8,075 nt of DNA from an uncultured Clostridia bacterium (GTDB lineage: Bacteria; Bacillota; Clostridia; Lachnospirales; CAMVHY01), in the NCBI GenBank assembly GCA_946415665.1, contig CAMKTI010000077.1, forward strand, positions 1 through 8,075, read 5' to 3'. The notes below the pieces were generated by a model. The model was not told the origin of the DNA, did no database searches, and worked only from the letters and a program-made list of their open reading frames with translations. Of this stretch, positions 1 through 6,910 are shown in pieces. Numbering within the stretch: position 1 is the first letter of the stretch; every line of letters starts with the position of its first letter. Made by a program: the position numbers and the translations under genes.

Positions 1-631
1 AAAACGAAAAGAATATCTAAAATATTTTCTGTGGTATATATACGGATGCGGAAATACTGAAAGGTTGTGTAAAATAGTTGATGATGTTGTAAATAAACTT
101 GATTACAATCAAGGTAATATCATCATGAAAATAAGGACGAAGATAAAACATTTTTGCTTTGGCACATGGTTTTGCTCGATATTTTAAATATTAAAATGGC
201 GGATTTAAAACTAGCTTTTGATAACGAAAAACCCAAGAGTATGCAAAAAACCTCGTGATTACGACACAATTTACACAGATGTTTATACAGGTGGATTGCT
301 TGGAAATATTTTTGCGTGTTTTTTTAAAGTTTCATTTTATCGAATGCAAATAGTTAAAAATTTCGACCAATATAAAGATAATCCAGAAGTTTACAATAAA
401 TACAGAAGCAAAGTTTATGATTTCACTCGCTTTTTGATGAATGAAGTTTTGGAAAACACGAGAATTCGTAGAGTTTATAGCATATAACTTTCAATTGATA
501 AATATATAGCAGCTTATTTGTTTGAAACTGAAGAACTAGAGACGTGGTTTTGCTATTACAAAAAGGATTTTTTCAATTTTTTTTGTCACAAAAATAATTT
601 TAATGAATTACAAGAGGATGAATGTAATTTA
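1..631 (+). pseudogene. Decayed unrecognised gene, 5' end outside window
   Basis: This is a broken protein-coding gene of no family I recognise. From base 2 one frame reads plausible protein, rich in Tyr, Lys, Asp and Asn, up to about base 118. Coding quality then moves to the frame beginning at 121 (residues resembling HHENKDEDKTFLLWHM) and runs to about 250. It returns to the first frame near an A6 run at 245-250. Removing one A there joins the segments smoothly as SMQKPRDYDTIY. The first frame then continues to an in-frame TAA at 485-487 and beyond it to the insertion sequence at 632. Without the IS this frame would run to TAA at 671-673. So there are at least two indels and one nonsense codon. 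The open piece at 218-487 alone could be called an 89-residue ORF, but its start is a TTG inside the remnant with no ribosome site. No signal peptide or membrane segment stands out. The homopolymer indel could be a sequencing error; the other lesions are harder to explain that way. Confidence 0.6.
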
Positions 632-649
632 GGCAGCGTTCATATAAAA
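632..649. repeat. Left terminal inverted repeat of the IS
   Basis: GGCAGCGTTCATATAAAA pairs with the right end at 1302-1319, with two mismatches (C634 against the T of the other end, and T643 against C). The preceding TA (630-631) is the left copy of the presumed target duplication. Confidence 0.85.
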
Positions 650-1291
650 AACAAATCAAAAGTAAAAAAGTAAAAATGAGAGAAATAGTAGAGATAGAAA
701 TAGAACCGAGTTTATTGTGACGAGTAAAACTTTTGTAAAATATTTCAACCTCTGGAAACATCCTGCGGCGTTGTTGCGCTATTTATACAGCTGTTCATTA
801 TAGCTCCGAGAGAACTTACGATTTTTTTTAGGTGGAACAACGGTCTTAAACTCGTGATCCCTGGCTAAAGCTAAAGTTTAATCATCTTCATGAGTTCTAT
901 CTATCGGGAGACAATTATTATTTTTGGAATATATGGATTCAATCAACTTTCTCCCTTCAGGAGTGGCATGAGATTTGCCAGCATACTCGTACTATCAATA
1001 AGAGCTATATAATTCCTTCATCAAATAGTTTTTGCTTTTTTATAGCTTCTAAAATTTTGGCAATCGTACCATTCTTTGCCTATCTACTAAATCTCATATA
1101 AATTGTGTGCCAAGTTACATATTTTTTGGTAATTGCAACCATTCTCTATTATGTAAAGCATTGCACATACAAATTTGTAGTTTGATATCTTTGCCGGTTT
1201 CCTCGCTATTGGCATTAATCCCTCTAGCATTTTATATTGTGTTTTTGTAAGTTTTATATCTCTATCTTATCACTTCTTTCTTTTGGCTCAA
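640..1291 (-). pseudogene. IS5-family DDE transposase remnant
   Basis: This is a dead transposase of the IS5/IS427 type. Reading the minus strand across frames gives the family in order. The N-terminal part is LTKTQYKMLEGLMPIARKPA, then NYKFVCAMLYIIENGCNYQK. Next come WHTIYMRFSR-stop-AKNGTIAKILEAIKKQKLF and ALIDSTS, which carries the first catalytic Asp (codon 994-996). After that come EGRKLIESIYSKNNN, the IDRTHEDD region with the second Asp, and VVPPKKNRKFSRSYNEQLYK. The end is CFQRLKYF followed by FTRHNKLGSI, equivalent to the usual FTRYDKL. In-frame stops are at 1080-1082 (probably a former Trp), 1005-1007, 878-880 and 779-781, with several frame changes. About 45 residues between the first Asp and EGRKLIE are missing. 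The catalytic Glu motif (normally like NNIERCF) reads NNAAGCF, so the Glu is lost. The start is unclear; a TTG at 1289-1291 is the furthest plausible one. Confidence 0.85.
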
Positions 1292-1301
1292 TCTATTTTT
1301 A

Positions 1302-1319
1302 TTTTATGTGAACGCTACC
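1302..1319. repeat. Right terminal inverted repeat of the IS
   Basis: Read on the minus strand from 1319 this is GGTAGCGTTCACATAAAA, the partner of the left end at 632-649. The TA at 1320-1321 is the right copy of the presumed target duplication. This end lies upstream of the transposase remnant. Confidence 0.85.
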
Positions 1320-1323
1320 TAAT

Positions 1324-1361
1324 AAAAATAAAGCTAAAAAGTTTTAGCTTTATTTTTTTTT
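1324..1361 (+). terminator. Rho-independent terminator, probably bidirectional
   Basis: A near-perfect hairpin: arm 1324-1339 (AAAAATAAAGCTAAAA) pairs with 1342-1357 (TTTTAGCTTTATTTTT), followed by more T to 1361. On the minus strand the same hairpin is followed by a T-rich stretch, so it could also stop transcripts coming from the ubiquitin-like gene side. It starts three bases beyond the IS target site and probably was the terminator of the broken gene at 1-631 before the IS inserted. Confidence 0.75.
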
Positions 1362-1416
1362 ATGGTAAAATAATTTATAAGGAAATTAATCATTATAAAA
1401 AAAATTTGAGTACCTC

Positions 1417-1445
1417 TTAACAAATAAAAATTTTTGTTTTAAAAT
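1417..1445 (+). promoter_or_regulatory. Predicted sigma-A promoter of the ubiquitin-like gene
   Basis: TTAACA (1417-1422), a 17-base spacer and TAAAAT (1440-1445); each hexamer differs from consensus by one base. Start of transcription would be near 1452, leaving a leader of about 70 bases before the ATG at 1521. In DNA this AT-rich weak matches are common, so the confidence is moderate. The rest of 1362-1520 shows no gene. Confidence 0.5.
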
Positions 1446-1520
1446 AATAAGATAATAGATTTGCTGGTGTTATTTCTTATCGGCGAATATTTTTTTTGAA
1501 TAAAAAAGGGGCGATTAAAA

Positions 1521-3518
1521 ATGGGCGAAGAAGTTACTGCACGTTTAACAATGCCGGATAAAAAAATTTATGAAATAAAAGTAAATCAAAATATCACCTT
1601 CAAAGATGTGCTTGTAAAATTAATAAATAAGACGAAAATAATGGAACATAAAAATGCAAATGATAATTTAATTTTAGTATCTAATCGGTTGGCTTTTGGT
1701 CCTGATAAATTTAAAAATAGTATAAACCAGCGCGTTGAAAAAATTGATAGAGTTCGAATTTTTAAACTGGAAGCTTTTATTTTTGATGTTAATCACAAAG
1801 ATTATTTTAAAGTTAAAGATTATTTTATTAATTTAGGTAACATTAAAACACAAAACGAACAAGGTATATCAAAAAATATGATCCAAGATCCAAATAGTAT
1901 TAAAAATTTTCAACATGTTGAACAGCAGGACAACAAGAAAAAACTGAATATGATAGAGGATATAAAAGTGAGTGAGAAAATTAATTTAAAAATAAATGAT
2001 TTTGATGGTAATTTATTTTGCCAAATATCCATAGGTATCAATAGTACCGTTTATGATTTGATAGGTGAAATTATTAAACGAAATGAAGCTCAAATTAATG
2101 AAAAGGGAGTAAAATATTTGGCGCTCACATACAAAAATGGTGAAAACTTAGTAATAACCGATAACAATTGTTTAAATTCATCGCTTAAAGATCTTAAAAT
2201 AAGTGATCTTTCCGAAATAGTTATATCTTTATCTCAACAACCAGTTAAAAACATCGAAAACGGTTGCGTTAAGATAGATAATATAAAAAGCTTGATTAAA
2301 CAACAGGAAAAAGAAACCCAAGAGGAAAAAGAAGAAATTAAAATCCAAGTGGAAAAAGATAAAATTGTGGGGCAGGAAAAAGAAAATAATGCCGATGATA
2401 ATAAAAAAAACAAAATTGATAATACCGAACAAAATCCAAAACAAAATGAAATTATTGACGAAAGCGAAGAAATTGAAATTCACTTGAAAGGCATAGGAAA
2501 TTCAGAAAATAAATCTCATTCGATAAAAATAAATCCAAAATGTACAGTGAGTGATTTAACAAATAAAATTAAATTAGATAAAAATATTGTTGGCAATAAT
2601 AAATATTTGTATCTTGCTCCCGGTAATCATGATAATATCCTTTTAAGCGAAAAAAAAAGTATGAATTTAAAAATTAGTGACTTTGGAATACAAAATGGTT
2701 CCAAATTGGATTTTGATTTTTTTGACTCTGATAGTGACGATGATAATAAATCGTATCGCAAACGCTTAATTGATCTAAAAAGAGAGGGGCAAGATGATTT
2801 AATTGATGAAAATTCACAACAACCAAAGGAAAATGTCAAAGTAACTTTTGACTTTTGCTGGCAAAATAAGGATAAGATTGAAGTTGAAGTATCGCCGGAA
2901 ATAACATTTAACGATTTAGTTGAAGAATTTAAAACACAAGCATTAGAAAAAGACAAATATTATTTTAAAGGTATTGACAAAATAAGTTTTGCTTACAACG
3001 ATACACTAATTAAAACATCAAGCAGTAATACAAGTTTAAGTAGCATAACAAAAAGTGCTAAAAATAGTGTTACGATAAGAGTTATTGATGGCGGTTTTGA
3101 TAGCTTCGGTTGGAATGTCTCCAATATAAATAACGATATAAATAATAAAAACCCAATTCCCGACAATGAAAACCAAACACCATCTTCGAATTCGAATTGG
3201 AAGAGAATTTTATTTTTTGTTGTAGGTATATTTTCATTAATAGCGGCTTTAGTTGTTTTTTTAGTTAATCCTGAATTGATGGCTCTAATAATTCCTTTTG
3301 CCGTTTCTGGTGGAATTAGTTTGCTTGTTGCATTTTTGTGGAACACAATAAAATCTTGTTTATGCAGACAAAATCCGGAAGAAATTTCTACGGAGCCGTT
3401 GATTGAAGCAAATGAAAACGATCCAAATAAAACTACTGTTTTAAACGATCTCAACAACAATTTATCACTAGAAAACAATCAAAAAAATGAAAACGGACAA
3501 GAAAAAACAGACCCATAG
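1521..3518 (+). CDS. Membrane-anchored protein with four ubiquitin-like repeats
   Basis: A 665-residue protein with no assigned function. Four stretches of 80-90 residues (about 4-84, 152-238, 317-401 and 438-525) share the ubiquitin-like beta-grasp pattern: strand, strand, a helix beginning after a TVxDL-type turn, then strands closing with a hydrophobic strand. Repeat 3 is clearest: its end, NLKISDFGIQNGSKLDFDFF, lines up with ubiquitin TLSDYNIQKESTLHLVL. A long charged linker (about 255-315, Lys/Glu rich, perhaps coiled coil) separates repeats 2 and 3. Residues 563-582 and 586-607 are two hydrophobic helices joined by a short NPE turn, followed by a polar Asn-rich tail with a CLC near 613-615. 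There is no signal peptide, so the repeats and tail probably both face the cytoplasm. The start is supported by AAGGGG at 1506-1511, nine bases before the ATG. The gene stands alone between its own promoter and terminator. Ubiquitin-fold proteins such as YukD/EsaB occur in Firmicutes secretion loci, but no such locus is visible here. The fold call is inferred from pattern and not from a search. Confidence 0.85.
   Translation: MGEEVTARLTMPDKKIYEIKVNQNITFKDVLVKLINKTKIMEHKNANDNLILVSNRLAFGPDKFKNSINQRVEKIDRVRIFKLEAFIFDVNHKDYFKVKDYFINLGNIKTQNEQGISKNMIQDPNSIKNFQHVEQQDNKKKLNMIEDIKVSEKINLKINDFDGNLFCQISIGINSTVYDLIGEIIKRNEAQINEKGVKYLALTYKNGENLVITDNNCLNSSLKDLKISDLSEIVISLSQQPVKNIENGCVKIDNIKSLIKQQEKETQEEKEEIKIQVEKDKIVGQEKENNADDNKKNKIDNTEQNPKQNEIIDESEEIEIHLKGIGNSENKSHSIKINPKCTVSDLTNKIKLDKNIVGNNKYLYLAPGNHDNILLSEKKSMNLKISDFGIQNGSKLDFDFFDSDSDDDNKSYRKRLIDLKREGQDDLIDENSQQPKENVKVTFDFCWQNKDKIEVEVSPEITFNDLVEEFKTQALEKDKYYFKGIDKISFAYNDTLIKTSSSNTSLSSITKSAKNSVTIRVIDGGFDSFGWNVSNINNDINNKNPIPDNENQTPSSNSNWKRILFFVVGIFSLIAALVVFLVNPELMALIIPFAVSGGISLLVAFLWNTIKSCLCRQNPEEISTEPLIEANENDPNKTTVLNDLNNNLSLENNQKNENGQEKTDP
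1974..3095 (+). repeat. Repeats 2-4 of the ubiquitin-like array (protein level)
   Basis: Within the 665-residue protein, diverged beta-grasp units are encoded at about 1974-2234, 2469-2723 and 2832-3095, with a less clear first unit at 1530-1772. Shared marks are a polar residue plus hydrophobic pair at the helix start (STVYDLIGEI, CTVSDLTNKI, ITFNDLVEEF; unit 1 ITFKDVLVKL) and a closing SL/NL-x-I-S segment leading to the last strand. DNA identity between units is not obvious, so the duplication is old. Confidence 0.65.
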
Positions 3519-3565
3519 TAATAAAAAAAATAATTTTCATACTTAAAATTTGATTTTTTCTATTG

Positions 3566-3596
3566 CCTTCGAATTTTTCTGTTCGAAGGTTTTTTT
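3566..3596 (+). terminator. Terminator of the ubiquitin-like gene
   Basis: Perfect 8-bp stem CCTTCGAA (3566-3573) with TTCGAAGG (3582-3589), an 8-base loop, then seven T (3590-3596). It lies 48 bases after the stop codon. The T tract overlaps the addB stop codon (3595-3597) of the convergent gene. Read from the addB side the hairpin is followed by CAATAGAAAAAA and has no U tract, so it probably works only for the + strand. Confidence 0.85.
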
Positions 3597-6500
3597 AATC
3601 TTTTTTTCTACAAACCGAATAATATTCGCAATACAAACAAGAATTTTTATCATGCGGACAGATTTCTACAGCACCCAACCTTATTTCATGACAGATATTT
3701 TTTGCTGATTCAAATGCTATATCAATTAAATTTTTAATTTTATCCGTCCCAGCTCCACGCATTTCAAATTTACTCTCGATTTCCTGTTCAAGCTTCTCAT
3801 CATTTATTTTATTTTTAATTTCCACAATTGGATCGTTTAAATAAAAATAATAAGCCCCACCGGGTTTTATTTTTTTTTCGTCACACAAAATTTTTAAATA
3901 AATCAGTAACTGCAACTCCAACCCAGCCTCGATATTTTTCTTACTAAAACTTTTTTCGCCGGATTTATAATCTATGACTCTTAAATATTTTTCTGAATTC
4001 AAATCCAAAATATCAACACGATCAACTTTGCCAACCAAAAAAATATTTTTTTCAAACTCAACATTTTTAAACTCAAACTCAAATTCGTCCGGCAAATATT
4101 TTTCCTTATAAATATTTTTTAACATAGCCTGAATCGACTTACACAAAATATTTTTTACGTTAAATAAAACAAATTTATAATATGCCGACTCAAAAAAAAT
4201 ATTTTTATTAAACTCCGTTTTTTCAATCGCAATATTTATATACTCATCAAGATTTTTTTCACACTCAAAAATCAAATTATTTTCTTTTACAAACAAAAAA
4301 AACTCCTTTAAAATCCCATGTAAAAAAATTCCCAAATCAATCGATTTTAATTCATAAATTTTTCTTTCCAGCAATTTCAAATCATATTTTAAAAAATAAC
4401 TAAACGGACAACGCGCAAATTTTTCTAATTGCGAAACACTCAAATTCAATATTTTTTTTCTTTCGATTTTATTTTCACAATCATTTTTAAAAACCAAATC
4501 TTCCAGCCGCAAAATTTTATCTTTATACTCACAATCTTTTCTCAGCAGATCATAAATCTCTAAATCTTTTTTCTCTCGCTTCTCATTCAAAATTATTTTT
4601 ATAGCCTGATTAAAAATATCTCCCTCGCCAAAAATATTTTCCAAATCATCTTTATCCAAATTAATTTTTATATTCCCAAACAGATTTTTTATTCGCTCAA
4701 AAATTTCATCGCGACCAATTAATTTATCATCCTTATCTTTTAAACAGCAACTAATATTAATTTTTTCTTCTGCTTTACAAATCATCCCGTACAACAAAAA
4801 ATTATTTTTTAAAATAATACTTTCCGTCCGCTCAAAAAAATTTAATCCAAATCCATTTAAAAATATTTTTTCATCGTCATTAATAATTTCGTTTTCTTTT
4901 ATATTTTTGCTTAAAAATCCTTCGTTCGCACCAACAATAAATAAAATTTTTGTTTTATCAATTCGTGTCCGTTTTATATTCCCAACTATAACCTCATCAA
5001 TAAATTCCGGAATCAAACCCAAATCAATTTTTTTTAATCCCTCGTCCATAATCTCTTTAAATCTTTTTAAATCAATCTTTTCATTGCCAAAAATATCAAA
5101 TATTTTCTCAAACACAAGACAAATTTTATTCCACACTTTTAAATTCATTTCGCGATTATATTCCAATAATTTTTTTTTCACGTCAAAAAAATCTAGCATT
5201 TCAAAAACAAACCTGCACAATTTTTCAACTTTATATTTTCGTCCCATACTTAAATTTTTTTTTATAAACTCAAATTTTTCACACACCAAACTTTTTATTC
5301 TTTTTATTGCTTGCTCGTCATATTTTTTTTCAAATCCAAAAAACCAATCTTTATTCCACAAATCATTTTTTATTCCAAATTCCAAGACATAATTTTCCAG
5401 CAAATCCATATCATTCAAATTAAATCCTGCTAAATTATTTTTTAAAAATCCGAACACACTTTCATAATTAAAATTATAAATCACAATATCAAAAATAGCC
5501 CTTATAAAATTAACCAATTCATTATTCATAATCCCAATTTTTTTATCAATAAAAAACGGAATCTTATAAAGCAAAAAAATCCGCTCTATAAACATTCCGT
5601 AATCCTCAAGATTTTCTGTTATCACAACAATATCTTTAAATCTAAATCCATTTTTTACATAAAAAATAATTTTTTTGGCAACCAATTCAATTTCTTCATA
5701 TAAATCTTCTGCTTCATACAAATTAATATCTTTAATATTTTTTTTTTCATCATCAAAAAAAAATTGCTCGCTAAAAAAATTTTTTGTCAAAAACTTTATT
5801 TCATCACTCGTTTTATAAATCTTTTTTAACGACAAAATTTCATCTACAAATAAATTATTTTCTGCTGCTAATTCACTTATTTTATTAACCATTTTTTTTA
5901 CACCAAAAAATAAATCATGTGCTTTTATCACTTTATAATTTTTTTCATGACCTTCCTCAAAATTTATATCTACTGTCAAAAAAATTTCACTTGCCACACG
6001 CATTAATTCATTTATGACTTTATATTCCTGCTCGCTAAATCCATCAAATCCATCAATAAATATTTTTATTTTTTTTAAATACCCCGACTCAAATATTTTT
6101 TGCGCCAAAATATCTAAAATATTATCCGCCGACAAATATTTTTTTGCCATATAATCATCATATTTTTTATAAATCAAAACCAAATCATTTAATTTTATTT
6201 TTAAACTCTCATCAATTTCATTTAGACAATTAAACACTTGCTCAGCAGAAATATTATTTTTATAAAACTCGCTTATAATCTCGCCTAAATTATCTATAAA
6301 TCCATTTTTTCTTTTTATATTGCCAAAAAAATTCAAATTAATATCTTTCGCTGACAAAATTTTTTTAAGCAACATATTTTTTCCTATGTCTTCCAACAAA
6401 ATTTTTTTTTCGTTTCCAAGTTCATTAAAAATATAAAAACAAAGCCGATTAAAACTTAAAACCTGTGTTTTTATAATCACACCATTTTTTTTAATTAAAT

Positions 6501-6639
6501 TTTTTTCAGCTTGAAGCGTGGCTTGTTCAGGAACAAGATATAAAATATTGCCATCAAATTCTTTTTCTAACTCAATAATTTTCTCCAAACAAAATTTTGT
6601 TTTGCCAGTCGAAGGCCCGCCCATAATATATTTCAACAT
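3595..6639 (-). CDS. addB: AddB, ATP-dependent helicase/nuclease subunit B
   Basis: AddB pairs with AddA in the helicase-nuclease that resects double-strand DNA ends and prepares them for RecA; it acts in the cytoplasm. The protein has 1014 residues, somewhat shorter than Bacillus AddB (about 1166). The N-terminus carries a Walker A loop, GGPSTGKT (7-14, Lys13), followed by the family's LVPEQATLQAE and TQVLSFNRL segments. The C-terminal RecB-type nuclease shows His774 (GIFLHGILKEF), Asp873/Asp876 (KVDRVD), Asp890 and Lys892 (IDYKSGEK) and Gln910/Tyr914 (QLLIY). The iron-sulfur cluster ligands are Cys744 (FARCPFSYF) and Cys1001, Cys1004 and Cys1010 (C-x2-C-x5-C near the end), exactly the AddB arrangement. 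All key residues are present, so it should be functional. The ATG at 6637-6639 has GGGAG at 6650-6654, ten bases upstream. addA, commonly adjacent in Firmicutes, does not follow; the next gene is convergent. Codon use is extremely A/T rich with many Lys, Asn, Ile and Phe. Confidence 0.96.
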   Translation of the reverse strand: MLKYIMGGPSTGKTKFCLEKIIELEKEFDGNILYLVPEQATLQAEKNLIKKNGVIIKTQVLSFNRLCFYIFNELGNEKKILLEDIGKNMLLKKILSAKDINLNFFGNIKRKNGFIDNLGEIISEFYKNNISAEQVFNCLNEIDESLKIKLNDLVLIYKKYDDYMAKKYLSADNILDILAQKIFESGYLKKIKIFIDGFDGFSEQEYKVINELMRVASEIFLTVDINFEEGHEKNYKVIKAHDLFFGVKKMVNKISELAAENNLFVDEILSLKKIYKTSDEIKFLTKNFFSEQFFFDDEKKNIKDINLYEAEDLYEEIELVAKKIIFYVKNGFRFKDIVVITENLEDYGMFIERIFLLYKIPFFIDKKIGIMNNELVNFIRAIFDIVIYNFNYESVFGFLKNNLAGFNLNDMDLLENYVLEFGIKNDLWNKDWFFGFEKKYDEQAIKRIKSLVCEKFEFIKKNLSMGRKYKVEKLCRFVFEMLDFFDVKKKLLEYNREMNLKVWNKICLVFEKIFDIFGNEKIDLKRFKEIMDEGLKKIDLGLIPEFIDEVIVGNIKRTRIDKTKILFIVGANEGFLSKNIKENEIINDDEKIFLNGFGLNFFERTESIILKNNFLLYGMICKAEEKINISCCLKDKDDKLIGRDEIFERIKNLFGNIKINLDKDDLENIFGEGDIFNQAIKIILNEKREKKDLEIYDLLRKDCEYKDKILRLEDLVFKNDCENKIERKKILNLSVSQLEKFARCPFSYFLKYDLKLLERKIYELKSIDLGIFLHGILKEFFLFVKENNLIFECEKNLDEYINIAIEKTEFNKNIFFESAYYKFVLFNVKNILCKSIQAMLKNIYKEKYLPDEFEFEFKNVEFEKNIFLVGKVDRVDILDLNSEKYLRVIDYKSGEKSFSKKNIEAGLELQLLIYLKILCDEKKIKPGGAYYFYLNDPIVEIKNKINDEKLEQEIESKFEMRGAGTDKIKNLIDIAFESAKNICHEIRLGAVEICPHDKNSCLYCEYYSVCRKKD

Positions 6640-6661
6640 TTTTATTTTTCTCCCACTAAAA

Positions 6662-6708
6662 AATTTGATTTTATTTTATGAGGCATATAACAAAAAACAA
6701 ATCAAATT
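6662..6708. repeat. 10-bp perfect inverted repeat upstream of addB
   Basis: AATTTGATTT (6662-6671) and AAATCAAATT (6699-6708) are exact reverse complements separated by 27 bases. The near arm is about eight bases upstream of the addB Shine-Dalgarno, so it would fold in the addB leader RNA or act as a DNA operator. No convincing addB promoter could be placed. Chance pairing in AT-rich DNA is possible. Confidence 0.4.
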
Positions 6709-6817
6709 GTGGTTTTCAAACAAAAGTTAATTTTTACTTTCGTGTTTAAAAAAAATTTTTAAGTTATGTATTAGGCACTAATTTTTTATTCCAATTAAAA
6801 ACAAAATCTTTTAAACT

Positions 6818-6832
6818 TCTCTTGTTAAGAGA
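6818..6832. repeat. 15-base palindrome in the divergent intergenic region
   Basis: TCTCTT-GTT-AAGAGA, a 6-bp stem with a 3-base centre. It has no T tract on either strand, so it is not a terminator. It lies 42 bases upstream of the -35 box at 6874 and could be a protein-binding site. The rest of 6640-6873 shows no gene. Confidence 0.3.
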
Positions 6833-6873
6833 TTCTACCCCCCTCAAATTTCAAAAAAAATAATTGAAAACAC

Positions 6874-6902
6874 TTGACACGCGTTATTTTTCGGTTTATA
6901 AT
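6874..6902 (+). promoter_or_regulatory. Perfect consensus sigma-A promoter
   Basis: TTGACA (6874-6879), exactly 17 bases, then TATAAT (6897-6902): both hexamers and the spacing match consensus. Transcription would start near 6909 and give a leader of about 135 bases before the ATG at 7044. This is the strongest promoter in the window and predicts high, possibly constitutive, expression of the repeated membrane protein. Confidence 0.88.
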
Positions 6903-6910
6903 AAAATATA

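Larger units (their letters stand above)
632..1319. mobile_element. Degenerate IS5-superfamily (IS427-like) insertion sequence
   Basis: A full-length but dead insertion sequence of 688 bp. Its ends are matching inverted repeats: the left begins GGCAGCGTTCATATAAAA and the right, read inward on the minus strand, begins GGTAGCGTTCACATAAAA (16 of 18 identical). It is flanked by TA on both sides (630-631 and 1320-1321), consistent with the short TA target duplication known for IS427-type elements. The single transposase frame lies on the minus strand and its likely original stop (TGA, 640-642) falls inside the left repeat, as is common in this family. The element is shorter than typical relatives (about 800 bp or more, from general knowledge), which fits an internal deletion seen in the transposase. 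It landed between the broken gene at 1-631 and a terminator hairpin at 1324. Confidence 0.85.

Noticed and set aside
218..487. Independent small gene of 89 codons at the left end
   Set aside because: The same frame continues on both sides as protein-like sequence, the start is TTG without a Shine-Dalgarno, and it reads better as part of the decayed gene.
2229..3478. Minus-strand open frames inside the ubiquitin-like gene (2229-2483, 2627-2956, 2993-3478)
   Set aside because: They are antisense shadows of a well-supported + strand gene, with low-complexity Phe/Ile or Ser/Leu composition and no recognisable domain.
3566..3596. Bidirectional terminator serving addB as well
   Set aside because: On the minus strand the hairpin is followed by CAATAGAAAAAA, so there is no U tract after the stem.
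4907..5392. 161-codon + strand open frame antisense to addB
   Set aside because: Composition (Phe, Ser, Asn, Ile) is what the complement of Lys/Glu/Asn-rich coding gives; no domain is recognisable and addB is clearly the real gene.
6518..6730. 70-codon + strand open frame over the addB start
   Set aside because: Mostly antisense to the Walker A region of addB; no ribosome site that would decide in its favour.
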